Source of the DNA: Burkholderia aenigmatica | Lineage (GTDB): Bacteria; Pseudomonadota; Gammaproteobacteria; Burkholderiales; Burkholderiaceae | Direction: 5' to 3' | Length of the DNA stretch: 64,000 nucleotides | Assembly: GCF_902499175.1 (NCBI RefSeq) | Contig: NZ_CABVQC010000045.1 | Span: 1-64,000, forward strand | Shown: positions 50,202-58,760 of the stretch, one piece after another | Layout: each line of letters starts with the position of its first letter | Numbering within the stretch: position 1 is the first letter of the stretch | Position numbers and translations under genes: made by a program | Notes under the pieces: generated by a model | Database searches by the model: none | What the model saw: the letters and a program-made list of their open reading frames with translations, nothing else | What the model was told of the DNA's origin: nothing

Positions 50202-51266
50202 CTATTCGTTGTCGGTCTTGCGCTGCTCGAGCTGCAACTGCGCCCGTTGCGTTGCTTGTTGCAGCCGCTCCACCAGCACGCCCCTCGGCGGCAAGGCGGT
50301 CAGGTACTCGGCGACGTGGATGCCCGACTTGTCCAACTCCAGCAATTCGATCTGCTCGCGCTTCTTGCCGGTGCAAAGGATGATCCCCAGCGGCGAGGCT
50401 TCCTCCGGCTCCCGTTCGTGCTTGTCCAGCCAGCGAAGATAAAGCTCCATCTGTCCCTTGAAAGCTGCCTTGAACTCGCCGACCTTCAACTCCACTGCCA
50501 CCAGCCGCCGCAGCTTGCGGTTGTAAAACAGCAGGTCGAGGTGGAAATCCTCGCCGTCGATCTGGATGCGCTTCTGCCGGGCCACGAAGCTGAAACCCGC
50601 GCCCAGCTCCAACAAGAACGACTCCATTTCGCGGATGATCGCCGCCTCCAAGTCGCCTTCCTGCCAAGTGTCCCGCAGCCCCAGGAAGTCGAGGATGTAC
50701 GGGTCGCGCATGACCAGGGCGGGCGACATGCGCTGCGCATCGCGCATCGTCGCCAGCTCGTGCGCGATCGTCTCGCCCGGCTTTTGAGACAGCGCCGTGC
50801 GCTCGTACAGCATCGAGTCGATGCGCTCGCGCAGCGTCCGGACGCTCCAGCGTTCGGCGCTCGCCATCTGCGCGTAATAGTCCCGCTGGAGCGGGTCTTT
50901 CAGCGGGATCAGGGCGATGAAGTGCGTCCAGCTCAATTCTCGTATCAGTGATACGAGAATCTGCTCGTCGGGGAAGGTGGCCGCGAACTGCACCATGCGG
51001 CGCAGGTTCTGCTCGGCAAAACTGCCGCCGTACTCCTTCACCAACTGCGCCGCCAGGGTGGGCAGGACTTCCTTGCCGTAGGCGCCCCGGCGTCCGTCCA
51101 AGACGTGCGTGCGGATGCGCTGGCCGATGCGCCAGTAGAGCATCGTCAGCTCGCTATTCACCGTCGAGGCGGCGCGCTTGCGCGCCGCCTCGATCAGTGC
51201 CCGAATGTCGCCCAGCAGCGCCGAAGGCGCTGCGGACGATGCTGCGGATGACCGGCGCGTGTTCAT
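50202..51266 (-). CDS. YhcG-type PDDEXK nuclease family protein (DUF1016)
   Basis: This 354-aa protein has the DUF1016 N-terminal helical domain (LYWRIGQRIRTHVLDGRRG, then YGGSFAEQNLRRM) and a C-terminal PD-(D/E)XK nuclease core (IQIDGEDFHLDLLFYNRKL, VAVELKVGEFKAAFKGQME). The start overlaps the integrase stop by ATGA. Family members occur near restriction and defence genes, so it may protect the ICE or aid recombination (inference). Confidence 0.92.
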   Translation of the reverse strand: MNTRRSSAASSAAPSALLGDIRALIEAARKRAASTVNSELTMLYWRIGQRIRTHVLDGRRGAYGKEVLPTLAAQLVKEYGGSFAEQNLRRMVQFAATFPDEQILVSLIRELSWTHFIALIPLKDPLQRDYYAQMASAERWSVRTLRERIDSMLYERTALSQKPGETIAHELATMRDAQRMSPALVMRDPYILDFLGLRDTWQEGDLEAAIIREMESFLLELGAGFSFVARQKRIQIDGEDFHLDLLFYNRKLRRLVAVELKVGEFKAAFKGQMELYLRWLDKHEREPEEASPLGIILCTGKKREQIELLELDKSGIHVAEYLTALPPRGVLVERLQQATQRAQLQLEQRKTDNE

Positions 51267-52462
51267 GCCGCCGCCTCCGCAAGCTGGCGCGCACCCGTGA
51301 TGGCTTGGCGGCGGCTGGCCACCAGCTCGGCCGCATCGCGCACCGGCTTGTCCTCGGTGTGGACGTAGTGCATGAACATCGCCACGGTCTTGTGGCCCGT
51401 CAGCTTCATGCCCACTTTGGTCGGCACGCCCGAATTGGCAATGTCGGTGGTCGAGCGATGGCGGATGCCGTGCGTGCCGACGTGCGGGACGCCGGCGGCC
51501 TTGAGCACCCGGCACCAGCCGCCATAGTGCTCGCCAAAGGTCAGGTGCTTGGCCGGGTCGTTCGGCGATGGCAGGACGTAGGGGCAGCCCTCCCGGCGCG
51601 GCGCCGTCGAAAGCAGCCGATAGGCTTCCTCGCTCATGGGCTTGGAAATGCCGCCGACCTTGCTGTCGGGCCACACCACGCGCCGGTTCTCGAAGTCCAG
51701 CCAGCTCCATTCGAGCGGGCAGATTTCGGAGCGCCGGGCGGCGAACTCGAATTGCAGGCGGATCGCCAGCGGGATGACGTAGTTCTCCAGCCCCTCCGCC
51801 TCCAGCTTCTCCAACTGGCGGAAGATCCGCACCATTTCCTCGTCCACGATGAGCCGGGTTTCCTTGCCCGGCGGGTACATGGGGACGTGGCGGCACGGGT
51901 TCGTGCCGTCCGGGCGGTAGCCCCACACTTCGGCCAGGTTGAACATCTTGCGCAGCACGCCGAAGGTCTTGTTCGCCTCGGTCGGCTTGTAGGCCAGTTT
52001 CTCCATCAGCCCGGCAATGTCGGGCCGCTTCACGTCATGCACCTTCTTGCGGCCCAGCAGCGGGATGATGTTGCGGTCTATGACGCCCTGATAGCCGTCC
52101 TGCGTGCTGGGCTTGTTGCGCTTCTTGGAGTAGTCCTCCATGAACTTCTTGCACAACTCGGCCATCGTGGGCGCCTTGCGCGCCTCGGCCTTGGCGCCGC
52201 CGGGGTCGCCGCCCCGGCGAACCTCGGCCAGCCAGTCCTGTGCCTTGACTCGTGCCTGTTCGACGGTCAGCTCCCCGTACAGCCCCAGCGAGGGCTTGCG
52301 GGGCTGGCCGGAGTTCGTGCGGTACTGGAGCATGAACACCCGGCGGCCGGTCGGGGTAATCTTGCACAGGAAGCCGGGCACCACGGTATCTCGCAGTTCA
52401 ACATCCTTGGCCTGGGGTTGGGCCGACTCCACGGCGGTCTTGGTGAGCTTGATCTTTGCCAT
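51263..52462 (-). CDS. int: Tn4371-family ICE tyrosine recombinase (integrase)
   Basis: This 399-aa tyrosine recombinase starts MAKIKLTKTAVESAQP, as Tn4371-type integrases do. It has an N-terminal DUF4102-like arm domain and the catalytic residues Arg (EFAARRSEI), the HGIRHRSTTD box and the final Tyr (FMHYVHTED). It integrates and excises the ICE. It is the outermost core gene, so the ICE end lies just to its right. Confidence 0.95.
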   Translation of the reverse strand: MAKIKLTKTAVESAQPQAKDVELRDTVVPGFLCKITPTGRRVFMLQYRTNSGQPRKPSLGLYGELTVEQARVKAQDWLAEVRRGGDPGGAKAEARKAPTMAELCKKFMEDYSKKRNKPSTQDGYQGVIDRNIIPLLGRKKVHDVKRPDIAGLMEKLAYKPTEANKTFGVLRKMFNLAEVWGYRPDGTNPCRHVPMYPPGKETRLIVDEEMVRIFRQLEKLEAEGLENYVIPLAIRLQFEFAARRSEICPLEWSWLDFENRRVVWPDSKVGGISKPMSEEAYRLLSTAPRREGCPYVLPSPNDPAKHLTFGEHYGGWCRVLKAAGVPHVGTHGIRHRSTTDIANSGVPTKVGMKLTGHKTVAMFMHYVHTEDKPVRDAAELVASRRQAITGARQLAEAAA

Positions 52463-52639
52463 GATGACTCCTCGGAACAACCCGGATTCCAGGAGCCAGA
52501 TAGGAGCGGCGCGAGGGAAAACCGGGTCAAGTTTCAGAAAGCACCGGCATATGATGGACGCGCGTAAGTTATTGATAAACCTGCTGTATCTAGCTACGGC
52601 GCAGTCCAGCGAACTACCGGGCTGGAGTCATCGTGAAAC
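52463..52639. other. Candidate right end (att site) of the ICE
   Basis: This is the non-coding stretch between the integrase start and the terminator of the flanking host gene. In Tn4371-family ICEs the attachment site lies shortly upstream of int and is a short T-rich core. Here an A/T tract occurs at 52640-52645. The exact boundary was not determined. Confidence 0.5.
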
Positions 52640-52675
52640 AAAAAATGCCGTTCAGTCGCTTAACTGAACGGCATT
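52640..52675 (-). terminator. Rho-independent terminator of the DUF3443 gene
   Basis: On the minus strand a perfect 13-bp stem (arms 52644-52656 and 52663-52675, 6-nt loop) is followed by TTTTTTG. It ends the minus-strand lipoprotein gene that stops at 52716. Confidence 0.85.
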
Positions 52676-52715
52676 AGGCCCGAAGGCCGGTTTTCAGGGA
52701 AGGGAAGGGCGTTGA

Positions 52716-53975
52716 TCAGAAAGCGAAGAACGGCCCAGTTCCTCCCGAATTTGTCGTGCCCGCGATCGCCGTATAGATCGACCGTCCGTAGAAGAAGGGG
52801 AGTCCCCAATCGAACAAGTTCGCCGAGCCGCCTTGAGCCGCGAAATCGTTCATCGCGTACGCACCATTGCCCACCATCGTGTTCGCGTTACCCACGTCGA
52901 AATTGAGCGAGACGTTGTTCCCGTTCAATCCCTGCATCACTGCGGAGAGACTCATGGTCGACGCCGGGCAGTAGAAGGTACTCCCGGAACAGGTGGTGAT
53001 CGAGTCATTGAAGAAGAGGCCATTCGATCCGCTGTCGAGGAAGGATTCCGGGAATGTGTTGCCGTTGAACGACGTGGTCAGGTCATAGTTGTTGTTCAGC
53101 GTGTAGACCTTCGCGGATCCCAGCGCATTATTGGCTTGGGTGTCGATGCCGAAAGTGAGCGTCCCGGAAACACTCGATACCCCGGTCGACGGAACGCTCG
53201 GCAGCGTCAACACGACTCCGTTGTTGTCGTGCGCAAACATGCTCACCGGATTCGTCACCTGGTTTGCCAAAGGGACTGTCGTGCCAGGGCACGTCGTCGC
53301 ATTAGCGGGACAGCCAAAATACCACCCCGGCGAAGTCGTCGCCACGCAGCTCGCACCACAATCAGCTGCGTTTAAACCGACGCCGAGAACTCCGTTCGCG
53401 CCCAAAGCAGAGGGGCTGTTCAAGTCCGTCACGCCGGTAGGAATGCAGTTGTTCGTGGCCGAGCCGCTGACAGCCGGATCCGCAATCAGCTGGATCGGGG
53501 CCTTTGACGCCACTTCACCTGCGAGCTTGATGTCCGCTTGCGCGACGGTGCCCCATGCCGTGCCTGAACCGAAGGTCGTGCATTCGGTCAGGGTGCCGCC
53601 AACCGTTGCCGAGACCTTCTGGAGCGGAAGCGTGATCTGCGAGTTGAACAGTCGCAGACCAAAGGAGCCGGTGTCGACAAGAACGTTATTGATGGTCTGG
53701 CAATTAGATGTGCCCGGCACACAGATCGTGACCGACGTGTAGAGCACATTTTGCGCGTTCCACGCGTTTGGGCCGACTGTTACGGACATCTGGTTTGCGA
53801 CCGGAGTAGGCGGAGCTCCCGTCGACGGTGTCCCCGCGGTCGGCGACGTCGAGGTATTTGACGGCGGACTTTGCGTGCTCGGGGCAGGGGAGCTAGAACC
53901 TCCGCCGCCCCCGCCGCAGGCTGTCATCAGAGCGAACAGGCACGAGGCCGCCGTGATCATCACGATTTTGCGCAT
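52716..53975 (-). CDS. DUF3443 lipoprotein
   Basis: This 419-aa DUF3443 protein has a lipoprotein signal with lipobox (CLFALMTACGGGGGG), a Ser/Pro/Thr-rich linker (to about residue 60) and a retropepsin-like or aspartyl-type fold hint (NVLVDTGSFGLRL and later FLDSGSNGLFF, two DTG/DSG motifs). It is a typical Burkholderia gene paired with DUF2844. It is probably surface or periplasmic; activity as a protease is not shown. Confidence 0.9.
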   Translation of the reverse strand: MRKIVMITAASCLFALMTACGGGGGGSSSPAPSTQSPPSNTSTSPTAGTPSTGAPPTPVANQMSVTVGPNAWNAQNVLYTSVTICVPGTSNCQTINNVLVDTGSFGLRLFNSQITLPLQKVSATVGGTLTECTTFGSGTAWGTVAQADIKLAGEVASKAPIQLIADPAVSGSATNNCIPTGVTDLNSPSALGANGVLGVGLNAADCGASCVATTSPGWYFGCPANATTCPGTTVPLANQVTNPVSMFAHDNNGVVLTLPSVPSTGVSSVSGTLTFGIDTQANNALGSAKVYTLNNNYDLTTSFNGNTFPESFLDSGSNGLFFNDSITTCSGSTFYCPASTMSLSAVMQGLNGNNVSLNFDVGNANTMVGNGAYAMNDFAAQGGSANLFDWGLPFFYGRSIYTAIAGTTNSGGTGPFFAF

Positions 53976-53986
53976 TGTCGAGTCCT

Positions 53987-54463
53987 TTATCGAATGTCCG
54001 AGCTTGTGACGCCGCTGGGAAATGCACTCGGGATATAGGCACGGCCGGCATAGAAACCCATGTGGCCGCCCGACTGAAACACGAAATCCCCGGACGAGAC
54101 TGAGACCGGTCCGATGCCACCGTGCGCCTCGCGAAACGCCTTGACGTCTGCGCTGGCCTGATCCGCATACACGCCCAGCAGCTGCCGGACGTTCGGCGCA
54201 GACGGGCCGCTCCAGCTCACTGCGAAGACCTTTCCGCCGGCGACGTATTCCCGCACGACCGTCGTACTTGGCAACACCATCTCGCTGACCGTGTAGCCCA
54301 CGCCAGCTGTTGCTTGGAGATTCACGGCCTGGTGGTTCGCGACCAGACGAACTTGATCATCCGATACGGTGGGGGCGCTGCCCCCGAGTGAAGCGTAGGC
54401 AAGCGTACTGATCAAGCAACACGCCGTAGTTGCAAGCGCCAGCAATCTCATCTTCATCGTCAT
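53987..54463 (-). CDS. DUF2844 protein
   Basis: This 158-aa DUF2844 protein has a signal peptide (LLALATTACCLISTLAYA) and VNLQATAGVGYTVSEMVLPS in the core. The ATG at 54463 is preferred; a GTG at 54475 is possible. It is the constant partner of the DUF3443 gene, 11 bp away. Confidence 0.87.
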   Translation of the reverse strand: MTMKMRLLALATTACCLISTLAYASLGGSAPTVSDDQVRLVANHQAVNLQATAGVGYTVSEMVLPSTTVVREYVAGGKVFAVSWSGPSAPNVRQLLGVYADQASADVKAFREAHGGIGPVSVSSGDFVFQSGGHMGFYAGRAYIPSAFPSGVTSSDIR

Positions 54464-54621
54464 CTTCCCCGACACGTTTATGGAAACAACCAGGGGTCAC
54501 GGTCATCAAGGCCCGTAACTTCCTGGTGGGAAGTATAAAAGGAGGCGGGTCCAAAAACGAGGGATGTCGGATTCCCGTCATGTTCCGGGAAATATGGAAG
54601 GGGGGAAGCGGGGTGAAGTTT

Positions 54622-54646
54622 CCGGTGGGAAGTGATTTCCCACCGG
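54622..54646. terminator. Inverted repeat downstream of the second recombinase
   Basis: CCGGTGGGAA-GTGAT-TTCCCACCGG is a perfect 10-bp stem just past the recombinase stop. The sequence GGTGGGAAGT also occurs at about 54523-54532, so the repeat could be an attachment or binding site as well as a terminator. Confidence 0.45.
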
Positions 54647-54656
54647 GTGATCGACC

Positions 54657-55907
54657 TTATCGATCCAACAGCAACTTCTCGGTGTCGAGAGCCCGGGACG
54701 TTTCCTCGTCGTCGATGTACACGAGACTGGTATTCACGTCGGCGTGGCCAAGGTTTCGGGCGATCGTCATTAGATCGGCGCCGGCCGACACGAGGCTCTT
54801 GGCAAAACTGTGGCGCAGCCAGTGCGTGGAGGCGCGTTCGAGCTTGTCCGCTTCGACCGGGTCGCGAGCATCCCACCAAGCCAGCGCCTCACGGAAAATC
54901 GCCTTCACTAGCCGGTACAGCGAGGAGCGGTCCGTGACGCCGTCAATGGTCCCGAGATCACGCCTCAAGCCGCGAAGCCCTCTTTCACTGACCTGCCTGC
55001 TGACCTCGGGCGTCCGACGCCGGGCGCCAAGGATGAGAGGGGTCGTTTCTCCTGGGATGGGCAGTGAGGAGAGGCCATAGGCGACACGATAATCCTGAAG
55101 GCTACCCATGATGGCCGCGCACGAGACCGTCCGTGCATGGCCGCCTTTCCCGGATTCCACCTCGATTACCCAGACGCCCTCCGGATAGTCGGGGTTCTTC
55201 GCCCGCTGCGCGGGGGTGAAGCGCGCGTACTGGATTGATCCCATCGTTGCATTGATCGCCTCGGACGTGCGCAAGCCGGTCTTGGTGAACAGGTCAACAA
55301 TGAACAGATCGCGGGCCCGCTTGGCCCGTTCGCGGTCGGTGCGACATTCCCGGCCGACGACCGCGTCCCGGGCAAGCTCGATGCCATCCTGCCCAACGAA
55401 CCGTTTCTGTTTCTTGGCGCGCTGGCGCTTCTTTCCCGCCAGCCCATAGCCGGCGAAGGGATCGGCACGAAGGTACTGCACGGCGACGAGCCATTTGAAC
55501 AGGCTGCCGGCGATGACCTGGCTCTGGCGCGCAGATGCCGTGCTCAGCGCCTTGCGGAAAGGCGTCCAGCGCGGATCGCCGCGCGGCACGCGCTCCGCGC
55601 AGATCGCAGCCTCGTCCGGAGCCTTCAGGAACGCGAGGTAGTCACCGGCTTCCTCGAGCGTCCATTCCGAGATCGGCGTGTCGATCCATCGCGCATACCA
55701 GAAGAGCCGCCGGGCCTCGACCACATACTGGGCGAGCGTCGTATCTGCCAGTCGGCCGTCACCGGCTTCCTTTGTCTTCAGCCACTGGATCACGACTTCC
55801 TGCTCGGTAAGTCCTGTCGGCAGGATCGGGCTGGTCGCCCGGTTCGGTGGCGCCGAGCTGGGTAGATGCTCGACCACGTAGGCTTCGATCGCAAGTTCGT
55901 TGGGCAT
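54657..55907 (-). CDS. XerC/D-like tyrosine recombinase
   Basis: This 416-aa site-specific recombinase has an N-terminal SAM-like domain (QWLKTKEAGDGRLADTTLAQY) and the catalytic Arg (KTGLRTSEAINA), HWLRHSFAKSL and Tyr (LGHADVNTSLVYIDDEE). It differs from the ICE integrase. It is divergent from a KfrA-like gene across an AT-rich promoter region, which suggests a plasmid or integrative-element maintenance role. Confidence 0.92.
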   Translation of the reverse strand: MPNELAIEAYVVEHLPSSAPPNRATSPILPTGLTEQEVVIQWLKTKEAGDGRLADTTLAQYVVEARRLFWYARWIDTPISEWTLEEAGDYLAFLKAPDEAAICAERVPRGDPRWTPFRKALSTASARQSQVIAGSLFKWLVAVQYLRADPFAGYGLAGKKRQRAKKQKRFVGQDGIELARDAVVGRECRTDRERAKRARDLFIVDLFTKTGLRTSEAINATMGSIQYARFTPAQRAKNPDYPEGVWVIEVESGKGGHARTVSCAAIMGSLQDYRVAYGLSSLPIPGETTPLILGARRRTPEVSRQVSERGLRGLRRDLGTIDGVTDRSSLYRLVKAIFREALAWWDARDPVEADKLERASTHWLRHSFAKSLVSAGADLMTIARNLGHADVNTSLVYIDDEETSRALDTEKLLLDR

Positions 55908-55978
55908 GGTTCTTTTTTGCTTTGGCCAGCAGTAGAGAGTAGAGTTTTTGGTTTAAGGCAGTTTCGTACAAAACGCAC

Positions 55979-56028
55979 CATTATACAAATAATGATGCAA
56001 CGTAGCGGAAATGGGTAGTTAAAACTAC
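55979..56028. promoter_or_regulatory. Two short inverted repeats in the divergent promoter
   Basis: CATTAT-ACAA-ATAATG (55979-55994) and GTAGTT-AA-AACTAC (56015-56028) lie between the divergent recombinase and KfrA-like genes. They are likely operators of the KfrA-like protein (inference). Confidence 0.55.
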
Positions 56029-56093
56029 GATTTTATTTACTCTATCCGAGCTCGCGCCTATACTGGTTCCGTCCAAAGTTTCCCGAGGATTCC

Positions 56094-56894
56094 GTGGCTC
56101 GACCTCGAATCTCCTTCACCGACGCCCAGATGCGCGGGATGATTCCCGCGGCCGAAGCTGCCGATCGGAACGCGGCGCCCGGTGATAACGGCCGGTTTCT
56201 CGACGAATTCATCGTCGGTGTCGCGCGTTGTACCGGTCGAATTTACGGACAATCGACCTATGAACGGCTGCTCGAAGCCTTCCTGATCCGTCGGCGCCCG
56301 TCGGCGCAAACCTGGAGCAAGGCTATCCACCGAGCGCACGCGTCTGGCATCGCCCTGACCGCACCAACGCCCGAACCCACGACCGCGCTGACTCTGCGCG
56401 TCGACCAGCAGTTTTTGGTGCCAGCTGTCGCCACTCCGGCACCGCAGATCGCCATTAGCCAGCAAATTCCCAATGACGAACTTCTCGAGCTGAAAGCCCG
56501 GGTGCAGGTGGCCGAATCTGCGCTTCGAGACGCTTACGCCAGAATCTCCGGATTGGAAGCGCAGCGAGCCTCGCTACTCGACCGAGCCACGACCGCGGAA
56601 GCTGCAGCTAGGGTTGCTGGCGAGCAGATCGAGAACGAACGTACCGAGCACGCTGCGCAGACCCAGGCGTTGGCTGATCAACTTGGCGAGCTAAGCGCCT
56701 CTGTCACCCGCCTTTCGGGACTCGAGCGGCATCTTCTGCTCCAGACTGATGCGCTACGTCAGGATCTCAGCCAGCAGCGAGATCTGTATAGGGCCCGGGC
56801 CGAGGCTGCGGAAAAAGCTCTCGCAGCCGAAAGGACGCAGTCCGATGCGATGCGCCGGATACTGGGAAATCGGACACTGTCTCAGCAGAGCTAG
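56094..56894 (+). CDS. KfrA-like DNA-binding coiled-coil protein
   Basis: This 266-aa protein has an N-terminal DNA-binding-like region (PRISFTDAQMRGMIP, then TYERLLEAFLIRRRPSAQTW) and a long coiled coil from about residue 135 on (ELKARVQVAESALRDAY and later). KfrA proteins are plasmid stability and autoregulating DNA-binding factors. The start is GTG. Confidence 0.72.
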   Translation: MARPRISFTDAQMRGMIPAAEAADRNAAPGDNGRFLDEFIVGVARCTGRIYGQSTYERLLEAFLIRRRPSAQTWSKAIHRAHASGIALTAPTPEPTTALTLRVDQQFLVPAVATPAPQIAISQQIPNDELLELKARVQVAESALRDAYARISGLEAQRASLLDRATTAEAAARVAGEQIENERTEHAAQTQALADQLGELSASVTRLSGLERHLLLQTDALRQDLSQQRDLYRARAEAAEKALAAERTQSDAMRRILGNRTLSQQS

Positions 56895-57131
56895 CGCGTT
56901 TGGACCGACGTGGCACTCTGGAATCGACTATTTCCCCTTCAGAACGTGGGCAGCGCTGACGTTAACAGACTGGGTATTTTTCACACCTTGGCGCCCAAGT
57001 AAGCCTCACAAGGGGGCTTGAACTGGGTGCGAGTCGTGTCAGACTGGGTTTTAGTTCGTGATGGGAAGTTCCGAATTTCCCGAAATTGCCCCTCCCCTTG
57101 CTGGGTGGTCGATCAATAACTGAGTTCATAA

Positions 57132-57344
57132 ATGACGCTGAGCGTTGAACACATCAAGGCGGAATTGCTCCCGCAGCTCTTCGCCAATTCGGTCGCGATC
57201 GCGGAATACGGCAATACCGCCGGCGGTGCCGCTGCAATCAACGAGATATCCGACCTGATGGAAAGCGGCTCAGTCGGGAAGCTCGCTGAGCGAATCGCCC
57301 AGATTGTCGGGAAACTAGGGGTCGTCTCAGAAAACGGAAAATAA
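57132..57344 (+). pseudogene. Small gene with 3' end replaced by a Tn3-family repeat
   Basis: The 70-codon frame starts MTLSVEHIKAELLPQLFANS and is protein-like to GKL. The last codons (GVVSENGK and stop) are read from the transposon inverted repeat at 57318-57355. The native C terminus is therefore missing. The family is not recognised. Confidence 0.65.
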
Positions 57345-57355
57345 AGCACGCTAAG
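57318..57355. repeat. 38-bp terminal inverted repeat of a Tn3-family (Tn21 subgroup) transposon
   Basis: The sequence starts GGGGTCGTCTCAGAAAACGG and ends with GCACGCTAAG, the classic Tn21-subgroup end. The tnpA stop lies inside it, as in this subgroup. The partner repeat is not seen in the window. Confidence 0.85.
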
Positions 57356-58310
57356 CCGGTTGCAGCGGCCGTAGCGGCCTGAACTTGCCCGCGCCGATCT
57401 TGGCGCTGCTGCGCCAGAGGTAATCGCCGGTCAGGTTGATGTGCTCCCAGCCGAGCGGCGACAGGTACTGCAACAGGCCGTCATCGACGGCTTGACCGTG
57501 GCCACGCAAGGCGTTCGCGGCCCGCTCCAGATAGACCGTGTTCCATAGCACGATGGCCGCCGTCACCAGGTTGAGGCCGCTGGCCCGGTAGCGCTGCTGC
57601 TCGAAGCTGCGGTCGCGGATTTCCCCCAGGCGGTTGAAGAACACGGCGCGGGCCAGCGCGTTGCGCGCCTCGCCTTTGTTCAGCCCGGCATGCACGCGGC
57701 GGCGCAGCTCGACGCTTTGCAGCCAGTCCAGGATGAACAGTGTGCGCTCGATGCGTCCCAGCTCACGCAGGGCGACGGCCAGGCCGTTCTGGCGCGGGTA
57801 GCTGCCAAGCTTCCTGAGCATCAGCGAGGCCGTCGCCGTGCCCTGCTTGATCGAGGTGGCCATCCGCAGGATTTCATCCCAATGGGCGCGGACGTGCTTG
57901 ATGTTGAGCGTGCCGCCGATCATCGGTTTCAACGCCTCGTAGGTGGCATCGCCCTTCGGGATGTAGAGCTTGGTGTCGCCCAGGTCACGAATGCGCGGGG
58001 CGAAGCGGAAGCCCAGCAGGTGCATCAACGCGAAGACGTGGTCCGTGAACCCTGCCGTGTCGGTGTAGTGCTCCTCGATCCGCAGGTCGGATTCGTGATA
58101 CAGCAGGCCGTCGAGCACGTAGGTCGAGTCGCGCACGCCGACGTTCACGACCTTGGTGTGGAACGGCGCGTACTGGTCGGAGATATGGGTGTAGAACGTC
58201 CGCCCTGGGCTGCTGCCGTATTTCGGATTGATGTGGCCGGTGCTCTCGGCCTTGCTGCCGGTGCGGAAGTTCTGGCCGTCCGACGATGACGTGGTGCCGT
58301 CGCCCCAATG
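57351..58310 (-). pseudogene. tnpA: Tn3-family TnpA, C-terminal fragment
   Basis: The frame encodes about the last 320 residues of a ~990-aa TnpA, starting WGDGTTSSSDGQNF and including the DDE acid region (LHHESDL-like LLYHESDLRIEEHYTDTAG) and NALARAVFFNRLGE. The 5' two thirds are gone at about 58310, where unrelated sequence follows, so the transposon is dead. Confidence 0.9.
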
Positions 58311-58517
58311 GGGGTCCCCTTGATTTCAGTGCATTTTTCCGGGGTAGGCCGATCTAGTCGCGACAGGGCATGGCGTTCCGCTCCTAAAATAATTCTCAGT
58401 CGAATCAATCACTTCCTGATGGATCGGTGAGTGGCGCCACTCTTGCAGCGCCGCTATGGATGAGCTAAGTCTGCACGATCAGACTGCCTGTACCCCAAAT
58501 CTTCAGGAGGCAACGGC

Positions 58518-58760
58518 ATGCTCTCGCCTTTCGACCGCCCGACTTCGCCCTGGCTGAACAAGGTTCCTGACGTCGCGCTCTCGTTCTGGATCATCAAGGT
58601 CATGTCCACGACGGTCGGCGAGACCGGCGCGGACTTTCTCGCTGTCAATGCCGGCTGGGGCCAAGGCGCGACGCGTGCGCTGATGACCTCGCTACTCGGT
58701 AAGCCAGCTCGCACTCACGTATCGGAACCGCGGTGGAGGAGGGAATGGCTAGATCCGTAG
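58518..58760 (+). pseudogene. COG4705-type membrane protein, N-terminal fragment
   Basis: It begins with a good ribosome site (CAGGAGGCAACGGC) and an N terminus typical of COG4705 membrane proteins (KVPDVALSFWIIKVMSTTVGE, TGADFLAVNAGWG). After about 60 codons it changes to unrelated sequence (GKPARTHVSEPRW) and stops. The usual protein of about 250 aa with 7-8 membrane segments is cut. Confidence 0.72.

Noticed and set aside
52640..52675. Stem-loop near int as an attC or integron site
   Set aside because: The minus-strand T-run after the stem and the position after the DUF3443 stop fit a Rho-independent terminator.
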